Origin: JAJZCD01 sp964570005 | Lineage (GTDB): Bacteria > Patescibacteriota > Saccharimonadia > Saccharimonadales > UBA4665 | Assembly (NCBI GenBank): GCA_964570005.1 | Contig: CAZMWE010000009.1 | Coordinates: 1-37,124 of the forward strand | Length of the DNA stretch: 37,124 bases | Direction of reading: 5' to 3' | Shown: positions 30,271-37,124 of the stretch, piece after piece | Numbering within the stretch: the first letter of the stretch is position 1 | Layout of the letters: each line of letters starts with the position of its first letter | Made by a program: the position numbers and the translations under genes | Notes under the pieces: model-generated | What the model was told of the DNA's origin: nothing | What the model saw: the letters and a program-made list of their open reading frames with translations, nothing else | Databases searched by the model: none

Positions 30271-31133
30271 TGAGCGGTGAACTGCATAAGATAGCCGTCT
30301 TCCAACGCAAGGAAGTCCGCAAGCAGTTACACAACGGCGAGTGGTGGTTTGTGATAACTGACGTAGTAGCGGTGCTAACCGATTCAACTGACCCTGCAAG
30401 ATACGTTCGGGACTTGCGGCACAATGACCCGGCTATTCGAGAACTGTTTGAATCCAGCACTGACAAAGGGGCGTCGCAAATTTCGACACCCCTTTCCCTG
30501 CCCTTTGATACTCCCGGTGGCAAGCAGAAACTGCCTTGCTGGAACACCGAGGGTATCTTCCGTCTCATCCAATCCATCCCCAGTAAAAAAGCTGAACCCT
30601 TCAAGCGCTGGCTGGCCCGCACCGGCTACGAACGGGTACAGGAAATTGAGAACCCGGAACTCGCCCAGAAGCGCATGAAAGCTCTCTACCGCGCCAAGGG
30701 CTACAGTGACGACTGGATTGAGCGGCGTGTCCGCGGCATGGCCATACGCGACGAGCTGACCGACGAATGGCAGAAACGCGGCGTGAGTGATCAGCGGGAT
30801 TTTGCTATTCTGACCGCGGAAATATCCAAAGCGACATTTGGCATCACTCCAAGTGAGTACAAAAAACTCAAAGGAATCAGACGAGAAAACCTGCGCGATC
30901 ACATGAACGACCTGGAACTACTGTTCACACAGTTGGGCGAGGCCGCAACCACCGAGATCGCGCGCACCGACGATGTGCAGGGGATGCCCGAAAACCGGGA
31001 CGCGGCACAGCGTGGCGGCGCCATTGCCGGCACTGCCCGTAAACAGCTGGAAACTGAAACCGGCAGGAGTGTCTTAAGTAAGCATAACTACCTGGAAGAT
31101 AAACCCCGAAATAAGAAGGAGGTCACAGAATGA
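30270..31133 (+). CDS. Bro-N domain (phage-antirepressor-like) protein
   Basis: A 287-aa protein. The first 115 residues match the Bro-N domain (HKIAVFQRKEVRKQLHNGEWWFVITDVVAVLTDS..., then YVRDLRHNDP and CWNTEGIFRLIQSIPSKKAEPFKRWL). The rest (KALYRAKGYSDDWIERRVRG, ELTDEWQKRGV, FGITPSEYKKLKGI) is the part found in bacterial antirepressor/DinD-like relatives. Bro-N binds DNA in viruses; bacterial members are mostly phage-derived regulators. Here the gene is fused by overlaps to the rhamnose operon: it starts at the last base of the previous stop, and its TGA overlaps rmlA's ATG. Co-expression with sugar genes is unusual. Confidence 0.82.
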   Translation: MSGELHKIAVFQRKEVRKQLHNGEWWFVITDVVAVLTDSTDPARYVRDLRHNDPAIRELFESSTDKGASQISTPLSLPFDTPGGKQKLPCWNTEGIFRLIQSIPSKKAEPFKRWLARTGYERVQEIENPELAQKRMKALYRAKGYSDDWIERRVRGMAIRDELTDEWQKRGVSDQRDFAILTAEISKATFGITPSEYKKLKGIRRENLRDHMNDLELLFTQLGEAATTEIARTDDVQGMPENRDAAQRGGAIAGTARKQLETETGRSVLSKHNYLEDKPRNKKEVTE

Positions 31134-31990
31134 AAGGCATAATACTCGCCGGCGGGTCAGGCACCCGTCTCTATCCCATTACCAAAGGCATATCGAAGCA
31201 ACTCATGCCTATCTATGACAAACCTATGGTTTACTACCCTCTAAGCACCCTCATGATGGCCGGTATTCGCGAGGTTTTGATCATTACCACGCCGGAAGAT
31301 TCGGAGTCGTTTCAACGTCTGCTGGGCGACGGCTCACAGCTGGGCTGTGAGTTTAGATACGCAGTGCAGCCCAACCCGGGAGGTTTAGCACAGGCTTACA
31401 CTATCGGCGAGGAGTTTATCGCGAGCGATAAGGTCGCTATGGTCCTGGGTGACAACATTTTCTACGGACACGGATTCGGCAATAGCCTGAAACGATGCAC
31501 CGATCCGGATGGTGCGATCGGTTTTGCCTACCAGGTTTCAGACCCGCGCGCCTACGGTGTCTATGAATTCGATAAAGATAAACGTGTTATTTCTATCGAG
31601 GAAAAGCCTGAGCACCCGAAGTCAAATTATGCCAATGCCGGACTGTATTTCTGCGACAACGATGTGGTTGAAATCGCTAAGAACTGTCAGCCGAGCGCTC
31701 GCGGGGAAATCGAAATCACCTCGGTGCTGGACGCTTACCTGAAGCGCGGCAAACTAAAAGTGCAAACTATGGGACGCGGCAGCGCCTGGCTGGATACCGG
31801 AACATTCGACAGTATGAACCAAGCCAGTCAGTTCGTAGAGGTCATCGAGAAGCGTACCGGCTACAAAATCGGCTGCATTGAAGAGGTAGCCTATCAGGAA
31901 GGATTCATAACCGCCGACCAGCTCCGCGCACTTGCCGAGCCGCTGAAAAAAAGCGGGTATGGATCGTATTTGTTAAGCCTGCTACCATAA
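31130..31990 (+). CDS. rmlA: Glucose-1-phosphate thymidylyltransferase
   Basis: A 286-aa nucleotidyltransferase: LAGGSGTRLYPITKGISKQL is the RmlA signature, followed by YDKPMVYYPLSTLM, VLGDNIFYGHGF and IEEKPEHPKSNYANAGLYF. It makes dTDP-glucose from dTTP and glucose 1-phosphate, the entry step to rhamnose, and is normally inhibited by dTDP-rhamnose. It is coupled to the Bro-N gene (ATGA) with a GGAGG site inside that gene's end. Confidence 0.96.
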   Translation: MKGIILAGGSGTRLYPITKGISKQLMPIYDKPMVYYPLSTLMMAGIREVLIITTPEDSESFQRLLGDGSQLGCEFRYAVQPNPGGLAQAYTIGEEFIASDKVAMVLGDNIFYGHGFGNSLKRCTDPDGAIGFAYQVSDPRAYGVYEFDKDKRVISIEEKPEHPKSNYANAGLYFCDNDVVEIAKNCQPSARGEIEITSVLDAYLKRGKLKVQTMGRGSAWLDTGTFDSMNQASQFVEVIEKRTGYKIGCIEEVAYQEGFITADQLRALAEPLKKSGYGSYLLSLLP

Positions 31991-32003
31991 TGTTTCATCG
32001 CCA

Positions 32004-32396
32004 ATGAAAGCCCCGATTCCCCTCCATGAAGAAGCAGCGCTGTTCAGTAAATACCTGATCGGACACGCTCCCAGCCAGGCACATACCACCCTATATGAAC
32101 GAGGGGTGTCAAAACTGGCGAGCAGTGCCAGTAGCGGCACCTATTTTACCGTCCTGCGCCACCCCTCCCTGCTCCCCTACCTCGATGCCTACGACGCCTT
32201 TTTCCGGCCTGCGTCACCGCTGCGGCAGCGCTTGTATCTGATGTTCGCTATCTTGGAAGCATCGCCGGATCACACAGAGCTCTTCCTTCCTCAGAAACGT
32301 TCCCTGTGGTACCTGCTCATGATACTGGCGCACGGCGCACGCGGTGTCTACCGGCTAATCGTCGGAACTATACTAGTGAAGGTTGGAGGCCGGTGA
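32004..32396 (+). CDS. Small protein, partner of the GMC oxidoreductase (unknown family)
   Basis: A 130-aa protein. The first 100 residues are helical and soluble-looking (LHEEAALFSKYLIGH..., HPSLLPYLDAYDAFF, LRQRLYLMFAILEAS), and the end is hydrophobic and basic (LWYLLMILAHGARGVYRLIVGTILVKVG), perhaps a membrane-associated helix. I do not recognise the family. It starts 13 nt after rmlA and its TGA shares a base with the ATG of the GMC gene. Membrane-bound GMC dehydrogenases often have a small partner subunit encoded next to them, so the same role is likely here (inference). Confidence 0.65.
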   Translation: MKAPIPLHEEAALFSKYLIGHAPSQAHTTLYERGVSKLASSASSGTYFTVLRHPSLLPYLDAYDAFFRPASPLRQRLYLMFAILEASPDHTELFLPQKRSLWYLLMILAHGARGVYRLIVGTILVKVGGR

Positions 32397-34012
32397 TGCG
32401 TACATTTGACGTCGTTGTAGTGGGATCCGGCTGCTCGGGTGCCATTGCCGCGCAGGCTCTGGTTGATGCTGGCAAGCAAGTCGTCATGCTGGATGTCGGC
32501 GAAACTAATCCGGCTTACCAATCACTGATACCGAACAAAGATTTTCTGACGTTACGGCGGACGGACCCTGACCAATATAAATATCTCATCGGCGAAGACG
32601 CGCAAGGGATCGCCCTCCATGACTCCGCCAAAGGCGCCCAGATAACGCCGTCACGCGGCCACATGATGCGCAACGTGGATACCTACACGCCACTGCGGTC
32701 AGATACGTTTGCACCGATTGAGAGTCTGGGCTACGGCGGGCTAGGAATATCGTGGGGACTGCAGTGTTGGGAGTTCACCCGCAAAGAACTGGCGTCGGTC
32801 GGCATGGACGCCGAGCGCGCTATCGGCGCCTATGAAACCGTGGCGAAACACATCGGCATTAGCGGGACTTGGGATGCAGCCGGTCCGTACACACTTGGCG
32901 AGCTTGAAACTTACCAGCCGTCGCCCGCCATGGACCGGAACATGCAACGGATTTACGCTAACTATCGCAAGCATCAGGCCTATTTTGACCGGTCCGGCGT
33001 CTACCTGGGTCGCACGCCGTTGGCGCTCATTACCAAGGGTAGCAAGGCGGGCCGCAAAGCCTACACCTACCGCGACATGGATTTCTATGACGACAACGGT
33101 CAAAGTGCCTGGCGGCCGTGGGTCACGGTTGACGCACTGCGTAAAAGGCAGAATTTCACCTACATCGGCGGTTTCTTGGCAACGCGTTTCAGCGAAAAGG
33201 GTGGCATCACAACCATCCACGGTATTGATACCGTGACCGGGAAACCAAGCGCTTACAACTGCAAGCGCTTGATCCTAGCGACCGGCGCCCTGGGCAGCGC
33301 CCGGATCGCGCTGCGTTCCTTGGGTGGCGGCAGTAACCACAAGCTCCCCCTTCTCTGTAACCCCTATACCTATGTACCGTGTGTGCAGCCCGCCATGTTC
33401 GGTAAAGCGGCCGAACCGCGCAAGATCGGTTTTGGCCAGTTGTCAGCCTTCCTGGGCGACGAGGCTGAACACGACGATACATCCATCCTGACGCTCTATA
33501 GCTACCAGTCGCTGATGCTGTTCCGTATCATTCACCAAGCCCCGCTGAACTTCAGTGACGCCCGCTCCATCATGCAGTACCTCTCTTCCGGTCTGATCGT
33601 AACCGGCGTCCAGCACTCCGATAAATCCACACCCAACAAGTATCTGCAGCTGCATAAAAAGACCGGCTCGGTAACCGGCGACGAACTGCGCGCCGCCTAT
33701 GTGCTGTCACCGGAGGAGATCGCCGGGCAACGTTCCCGCGAACGGCGCTTCATAAAAGCCATGCGCAGATCCGGCCTATACGCCATAAAACGCATGCAGC
33801 CAGGCCACGGGTCGAGCGTTCACTACGCTGGTACGCTGCCGTTTAGCAACACCGACAAGTCTTACCACACCGACCCGTCGGGCAGGCTCTATGGCACGCG
33901 GGGTGTATATGTGGCAGACAGCTCAGCGTTTAAATTCCTGCCGGCACGCGGCCTGACCTTCACCATACTTGCCAATGCGCAGTTAACAGCCGAAAATGTA
34001 CTTGTATCATGA
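32396..34012 (+). CDS. GMC-family FAD-dependent oxidoreductase
   Basis: A 538-aa protein. The FAD-binding Rossmann loop is at residues 7-15 (VVVGSGCSG), with GYGGLGISWGLQCWEF further on. The C-terminal GMC_oxred_C domain contains HYAGTLPF (His476) and YVADSSAFKFLPARGLTFTILANAQL. Such enzymes oxidise alcohol groups of sugars or other polyols. The ATG at 32396 has GGAGG 7 nt upstream and overlaps the small protein's stop. The next gene, an SDR reductase, overlaps its end. An oxidation followed by a reduction could epimerise a sugar, as DprE1/DprE2 do in mycobacteria, although DprE1 is from another flavin family (inference). Confidence 0.88.
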   Translation: MRTFDVVVVGSGCSGAIAAQALVDAGKQVVMLDVGETNPAYQSLIPNKDFLTLRRTDPDQYKYLIGEDAQGIALHDSAKGAQITPSRGHMMRNVDTYTPLRSDTFAPIESLGYGGLGISWGLQCWEFTRKELASVGMDAERAIGAYETVAKHIGISGTWDAAGPYTLGELETYQPSPAMDRNMQRIYANYRKHQAYFDRSGVYLGRTPLALITKGSKAGRKAYTYRDMDFYDDNGQSAWRPWVTVDALRKRQNFTYIGGFLATRFSEKGGITTIHGIDTVTGKPSAYNCKRLILATGALGSARIALRSLGGGSNHKLPLLCNPYTYVPCVQPAMFGKAAEPRKIGFGQLSAFLGDEAEHDDTSILTLYSYQSLMLFRIIHQAPLNFSDARSIMQYLSSGLIVTGVQHSDKSTPNKYLQLHKKTGSVTGDELRAAYVLSPEEIAGQRSRERRFIKAMRRSGLYAIKRMQPGHGSSVHYAGTLPFSNTDKSYHTDPSGRLYGTRGVYVADSSAFKFLPARGLTFTILANAQLTAENVLVS

Positions 34013-34893
34013 ATAAGCCTACTATCGCCATCACCGGAGCCAATGGATTTCTTGGTTCAGCCCTGGTCGAACATTTTACCGCCAAAGGCTGGCACGTCGT
34101 CGCCCTGGTACGCGAACCTGGAAATAGTACAAATCCGCTGGTTACCTACCGCCAGTACAACCTGGCCAAGCCGCTCACGAGTCACACCCTGGACGGCGTC
34201 AATTACGTCGTGCATACCGCCTACGTCAAGTACGGCCGACGGGGCTCGCCTGATGCCATGGATATAAACATACACGGCGCTAAAAATCTCTTGGCCACGG
34301 CCAAGCGTGCCAAAGTTAAGAAAGCTGTTTTTATATCCAGCATGTCGGCACACCAAGCGGCCACTTCAATTTACGGTCGCCAGAAACTGGCAGTTGAAAA
34401 GCTATTTTTAGCGGCAGACGGCGTAGTGCTGCGCTCGGGCCTGATACTCGGCCACGGCGGTATCGTCCGGGACATGGCCGCATTTATGAAGTCAAAGCAT
34501 GTGGTGCCGGTTATCGGTGGCGGCAAACAACCGCTGCAGATTATTGCCGTGTATGACCTGGCGCGAGTGGTGGAGGCAGCGCTAGCTCCCAAAATCCACG
34601 GCCTGTTCACGGTAGCCACACCGACTATCTACACCTATAAATCATTTTATCAGGCGCTCGCCAAAAGCCTAAATATAACCGTCGTCTTCATTCCCGTTTC
34701 GTACCACGCACTCATGGCCGCCTTTAAGTCAGCCGCGGTCCTCCGGCTGCCGCTCAACCTGGGCGAAGACAACCTGCGCGGGCTCCAGCAGCTACGCTCC
34801 GCCGATACCGCTCCTGACCTGAAACGTTTGGGTGTGACAATTGATGATCTTGAAGCAGCGCTCGACAAACTCCACACCGTGACCGAGCGTTAA
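34009..34893 (+). CDS. NAD-dependent epimerase/reductase (extended SDR)
   Basis: A 294-aa protein. The NAD(P) loop is ITGANGFLGSALVEHF, then VVHTAYVKYGRRG, FISSMSAH and the active-site YGRQK. The C-terminal half is substrate-specific and not diagnostic. It starts inside the end of the GMC gene (ATGA overlap) and closes the operon. Reduction of the GMC product or epimerisation of a nucleotide- or lipid-linked sugar is the natural guess. Confidence 0.9.
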   Translation: MNKPTIAITGANGFLGSALVEHFTAKGWHVVALVREPGNSTNPLVTYRQYNLAKPLTSHTLDGVNYVVHTAYVKYGRRGSPDAMDINIHGAKNLLATAKRAKVKKAVFISSMSAHQAATSIYGRQKLAVEKLFLAADGVVLRSGLILGHGGIVRDMAAFMKSKHVVPVIGGGKQPLQIIAVYDLARVVEAALAPKIHGLFTVATPTIYTYKSFYQALAKSLNITVVFIPVSYHALMAAFKSAAVLRLPLNLGEDNLRGLQQLRSADTAPDLKRLGVTIDDLEAALDKLHTVTER

Positions 34894-34972
34894 TCTCCAC
34901 AGCTTGCTACGCCATCACCAAATCTATCCTTGACGATGACTATTCAACAACTAGGTACCTCAGGTAAATGAT

Positions 34973-34981
34973 GATATTATT
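34973..34981 (+). promoter_or_regulatory. Extended -10 promoter of the GT2-GtrA genes
   Basis: TGA + TATTAT (hexamer 34976-34981), 26 nt before the ATG at 35008, in the 114-bp gap after the long operon. No matching -35 is seen. Confidence 0.45.
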
Positions 34982-35007
34982 TACTAAAGTTCGAGGGTAT
35001 GTAGGGA

Positions 35008-35718
35008 ATGTATCGACATAAAAAAATCACCGTTTGCCTGCCATGTCGGAATGAGGCAAGCCACTTACACGAAGTAGTGCAGCGAATCCCCAAATTCGTT
35101 GATGAAATCATTGTCATCAGCAATGCGTCAAGTGATGATACGGTCAGAGTCGCCCGCAAGCTGGGTGTTAAGGCCCTGGAGGACAACCGGAAAATCGGCG
35201 GCATTGGCTATGGCTACGCACACATGACTGGCATTAAAAACGCGACTGGCGACATTATCGTCGGTGCCGACGGCGACGCCACCTACCCGTTGGAAGACCT
35301 GGCCAGCATCATTGACTACTTCATCGATAACGACTTCGATTTTGTATCCTGCAACCGCTACCCATTGCAACCTGGTGTCAAAATACCTTTCAAACTACAA
35401 CTCGGCGTTACGGCACTTAACTGGGAAGTACGGATGCTGTATGGCCAAAAAATAAACGATATACTGTCTGGCATGTGGATTTTTAAACGCTCAGTCGCCA
35501 GCGAATTAAAGCTGACTATGGGTGAGTGGAACCTAAGTCCGCAGATCAAACTCAACGCGCTGCTGAACCCCAACATCCGTTTTGCCGAGTTCAGCATCGC
35601 GCAGCACCAGCGTATGGGCGAATCAAAGCAGGCGCACTACAAGACCGGGTTCCAGCATCTGTGGTGGATTTTCAAAAACCGGTTCAGAACTAGGTTCGAG
35701 TGGGAACCGGTACGGTGA
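35008..35718 (+). CDS. GT2-family glycosyltransferase
   Basis: A 236-aa GT-A fold enzyme: VCLPCRNEASHLHEVVQRIP, EIIVISNASSDDTV and VGADGDATYP with the DxD motif at residues 88-90, the metal- and nucleotide-sugar-binding signature. LSGMWIFKR is a typical acceptor-side motif of dolichol/polyprenyl-phosphate mannose or glucose synthases. No membrane helix is seen. It would load a sugar onto polyprenyl phosphate, and the following GtrA protein would carry the product across the membrane. The GtrA start overlaps its stop (GTGA). Confidence 0.9.
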   Translation: MYRHKKITVCLPCRNEASHLHEVVQRIPKFVDEIIVISNASSDDTVRVARKLGVKALEDNRKIGGIGYGYAHMTGIKNATGDIIVGADGDATYPLEDLASIIDYFIDNDFDFVSCNRYPLQPGVKIPFKLQLGVTALNWEVRMLYGQKINDILSGMWIFKRSVASELKLTMGEWNLSPQIKLNALLNPNIRFAEFSIAQHQRMGESKQAHYKTGFQHLWWIFKNRFRTRFEWEPVR

Positions 35719-36167
35719 ACCTATTCAAGCGTCTGTTCGTTGGTCAGACCTCTCACAGCCTGGTGCAGCTTATTCGCTACGGCCTGGTGGTGGTAATCGC
35801 CGCGCCGATTGATCTCGGCGGCTACATACTGCTCAAAGCGACGTTCCACGTTTACTACGTGCTTGCCGCAACTATCTCGTTTACCGTCTCCCTGATCGTT
35901 AACTATCTGCTCAGTGTCGCATGGGTGTGGACCAACCATACTGGACGACAACGACACATTGACGCAACTATCTTTGCGCTCATCGGTATCGTCGGGCTGG
36001 GGATCACTGACCTGGTGGTGTATACGCTCACCGATTTCGGACACTTGAACTATATCCTTTCTAAACTCGCTGCTTTCATGGTGGTCTTTTTTTGGAGCTT
36101 TGGTGCGCGACATTACCTGTTCAGGGCAAAGGCTGGCGCCGGTGGAAGCTTAGTTGCGGAAAACTAG
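35715..36167 (+). CDS. GtrA-family membrane protein
   Basis: A 150-aa protein with four helices: LIRYGLVVVIAAPIDLGGYILL, VLAATISFTVSLIVNYLLSV, FALIGIVGLGITDLVVYTL and ILSKLAAFMVVFFWSFGARHYLF. The GTG at 35715 overlaps the stop of the GT2 gene (GTGA) and is preferred to an upstream GTG. GT2 + GtrA pairs supply lipid-linked sugars to enzymes outside the membrane. Confidence 0.88.
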   Translation: MNLFKRLFVGQTSHSLVQLIRYGLVVVIAAPIDLGGYILLKATFHVYYVLAATISFTVSLIVNYLLSVAWVWTNHTGRQRHIDATIFALIGIVGLGITDLVVYTLTDFGHLNYILSKLAAFMVVFFWSFGARHYLFRAKAGAGGSLVAEN

Positions 36168-36236
36168 CGTTAAACCGCAGTCGTCGTAGGTTTCGGACGC
36201 AGATAGCATGAAGTGAAGCAGTGAAGTACACTAATT

Positions 36237-36656
36237 ATGATGATGCGGACTAAAGAGCTGACTTTATACCTGTATCGCCACCATTTCGTGCGGTATTTAT
36301 TTGTTGGCGGCACAACCTTTGTGCTCGACTTTGGCATACTGTTATGCCTACACGGACTACTCAAGCTTAACCTGGCCGGATCGACATCAGTGGCATACTG
36401 GATATCCATTTCGTACAACTTTGTACTGAATCGCTACTGGACATTTGACGCCCGTGAAAACGAAAGCTTAAAACACCACCTCACTACATATTTCGTGTTA
36501 CTGGTGTTTAACTACCTGTTCACGGTAACCTTCGTGAGCGTGCTTGGCGCGCATATTAACTACGTCATCGCCAAGGCGCTGGCAGTGGCTATACAGATGA
36601 CCTGGACATATTACATTTACAAAAACTACATCTTTATAAAACGACAGGCTGACTAA
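36237..36656 (+). CDS. GtrA-family membrane protein
   Basis: A 139-aa protein: FVRYLFVGGTTFVLDFGILLCL, VAYWISISYNFVLNRYWTFDAREN, FVLLVFNYLFTVTFVSVL and VAIQMTWTYYIYKNYIFI, all GtrA features. Three ATGs stand in a row (36237, 36240, 36243); TACACT (36227-36232) lies 7 nt before the second, so that may be a near-leaderless start. Its stop overlaps the stop of the opposite-strand GT2. It is distinct in sequence from the GtrA at 35715. Confidence 0.86.
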   Translation: MMMRTKELTLYLYRHHFVRYLFVGGTTFVLDFGILLCLHGLLKLNLAGSTSVAYWISISYNFVLNRYWTFDARENESLKHHLTTYFVLLVFNYLFTVTFVSVLGAHINYVIAKALAVAIQMTWTYYIYKNYIFIKRQAD

Positions 36657-37124
36657 AACGCGTAGAAATACCAGTGTAGGTACGACGGCAACCATTGCCA
36701 GAGCTTGAAGTTGCTCTCGCCGGCGGTGCGATCATACCAGGCGGAGGGACGTTCTGTGATCTTTTTCCCGGCCTTGAATGCTTTGACGGTAATTTCCATG
36801 CCGATTTCAAAGCCACCGCTGCTCTCGATGGTAATCGAGTCCAGGAAAGCTTTATCGTACAGTTTGAAATTGTTCGTCACGTCATGCGTTGGGAAGTGCC
36901 GGATCCAGTACAACGACACGCCAGCCAGCCGCGAAAGCGTACGCTTAAGCAGCGGACCACCGATTTGCCTGCCACCTTTCATGTAGCGGCTGCCGCACAC
37001 CACGGCCGCACCTTCCAGATACAGCCGGTACATGTCGTCCACTACAGCCAAGTCATCCGACAGGTCGGCCATGGTAACGAGCAACGGCCCGGACGGCACA
37101 TAATCGAAGCCGCTCAAAATAGCG
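36653..37124 (-). CDS. C-terminal part of a GT2 (DPM-like) glycosyltransferase, cut by window edge
   Basis: The last about 156 residues are in the window and the frame stays open to the edge. VTMADLSDD is the DxSDD-type motif of dolichyl-phosphate-mannose-synthase-like GT2 enzymes; VVCGSRYMKGG, THDVTNNFKLYDKAFLD and FEIGMEITVKAFKAGKKI are further family blocks. It would put a sugar on a polyprenyl phosphate. It converges on the GtrA gene at 36237, with the stop codons overlapping. Confidence 0.9.
   Translation of the reverse strand, partial: AILSGFDYVPSGPLLVTMADLSDDLAVVDDMYRLYLEGAAVVCGSRYMKGGRQIGGPLLKRTLSRLAGVSLYWIRHFPTHDVTNNFKLYDKAFLDSITIESSGGFEIGMEITVKAFKAGKKITERPSAWYDRTAGESNFKLWQWLPSYLHWYFYAF

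Noticed and set aside
1..37124. CRISPR arrays
   Set aside because: No set of regularly spaced direct repeats is visible; the only exact repeats found are the two 14-mers at the ATPase promoter and short hexamer-level motifs.

Overview
The window looks like chromosome from a Patescibacteria/CPR organism, most likely Candidatus Saccharibacteria (TM7). This is inferred from gene content, not proven. The clues are an archaeal-type short aspartyl-tRNA synthetase, tightly packed genes, many small membrane proteins, standard-code TGA stops, roughly 50% GC, a DsbA-like secreted thioredoxin, and a large cell-surface polysaccharide locus.

Region 1 (1-10.8 kb) is mixed. It holds the start of a membrane protein at the left edge, a small gene broken by frameshifts (229-607), a secreted neprosin-like glutamic peptidase (626-1630) and two aldo/keto reductases. 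An IS5-family element (3310-4166) has split a small membrane-protein gene. Then come a PQ-loop membrane protein, an HD-domain protein, a YbjQ/UPF0145 protein with a small coupled membrane protein, aspS, a CNNM/CBS membrane protein and a DsbA-like protein.

Region 2 (10.8-12.9 kb) looks like a small acquired island. It has an AAA ATPase with a DUF4143-type C-terminus behind a promoter bearing two copies of a 14-bp repeat, next to a remnant resembling the 3' half of a tRNA gene.

Region 3 (12.9-19.7 kb) has a DUF3817 membrane protein and a divergent MFS exporter/MarR pair sharing a 15-bp palindrome. It also has a 34-aa gene with a strong promoter and structured leader, a 59-aa zinc-ribbon gene overlapping a NadD-like gene, and an unrecognised 463-aa zinc-finger protein behind what reads as a cobalamin riboswitch. 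A LexA-like regulator without its protease domain and a MazEF toxin-antitoxin pair complete the region.

Region 4 (19.7-37.1 kb) is a surface polysaccharide locus. It has GtrA and O-antigen-ligase-like genes, a polyprenyl-phosphate sugar-phosphate transferase, a GT4, a mannose-1-phosphate guanylyltransferase and a phosphomannomutase/phosphoglucomutase. A complete dTDP-rhamnose set (rmlB, C, D, A) follows, interleaved with a Nudix hydrolase, a degenerate Nudix-like protein and a Bro-N protein. It ends with a small protein + GMC oxidoreductase + SDR trio, two GT2 enzymes (one cut by the window edge) and two more GtrA proteins. From the phosphomutase to the SDR (25405-34893) the genes run in one direction, mostly overlapping or a few bases apart, so they probably form one operon of about 9.5 kb.

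A theme across the window is a -10-like hexamer (TACAAT, TACTAT, TATAAT, CATACT, TAAGAT) exactly 6 nt before the start codon of at least seven genes. That spacing predicts transcripts beginning at the start codon (leaderless mRNAs).
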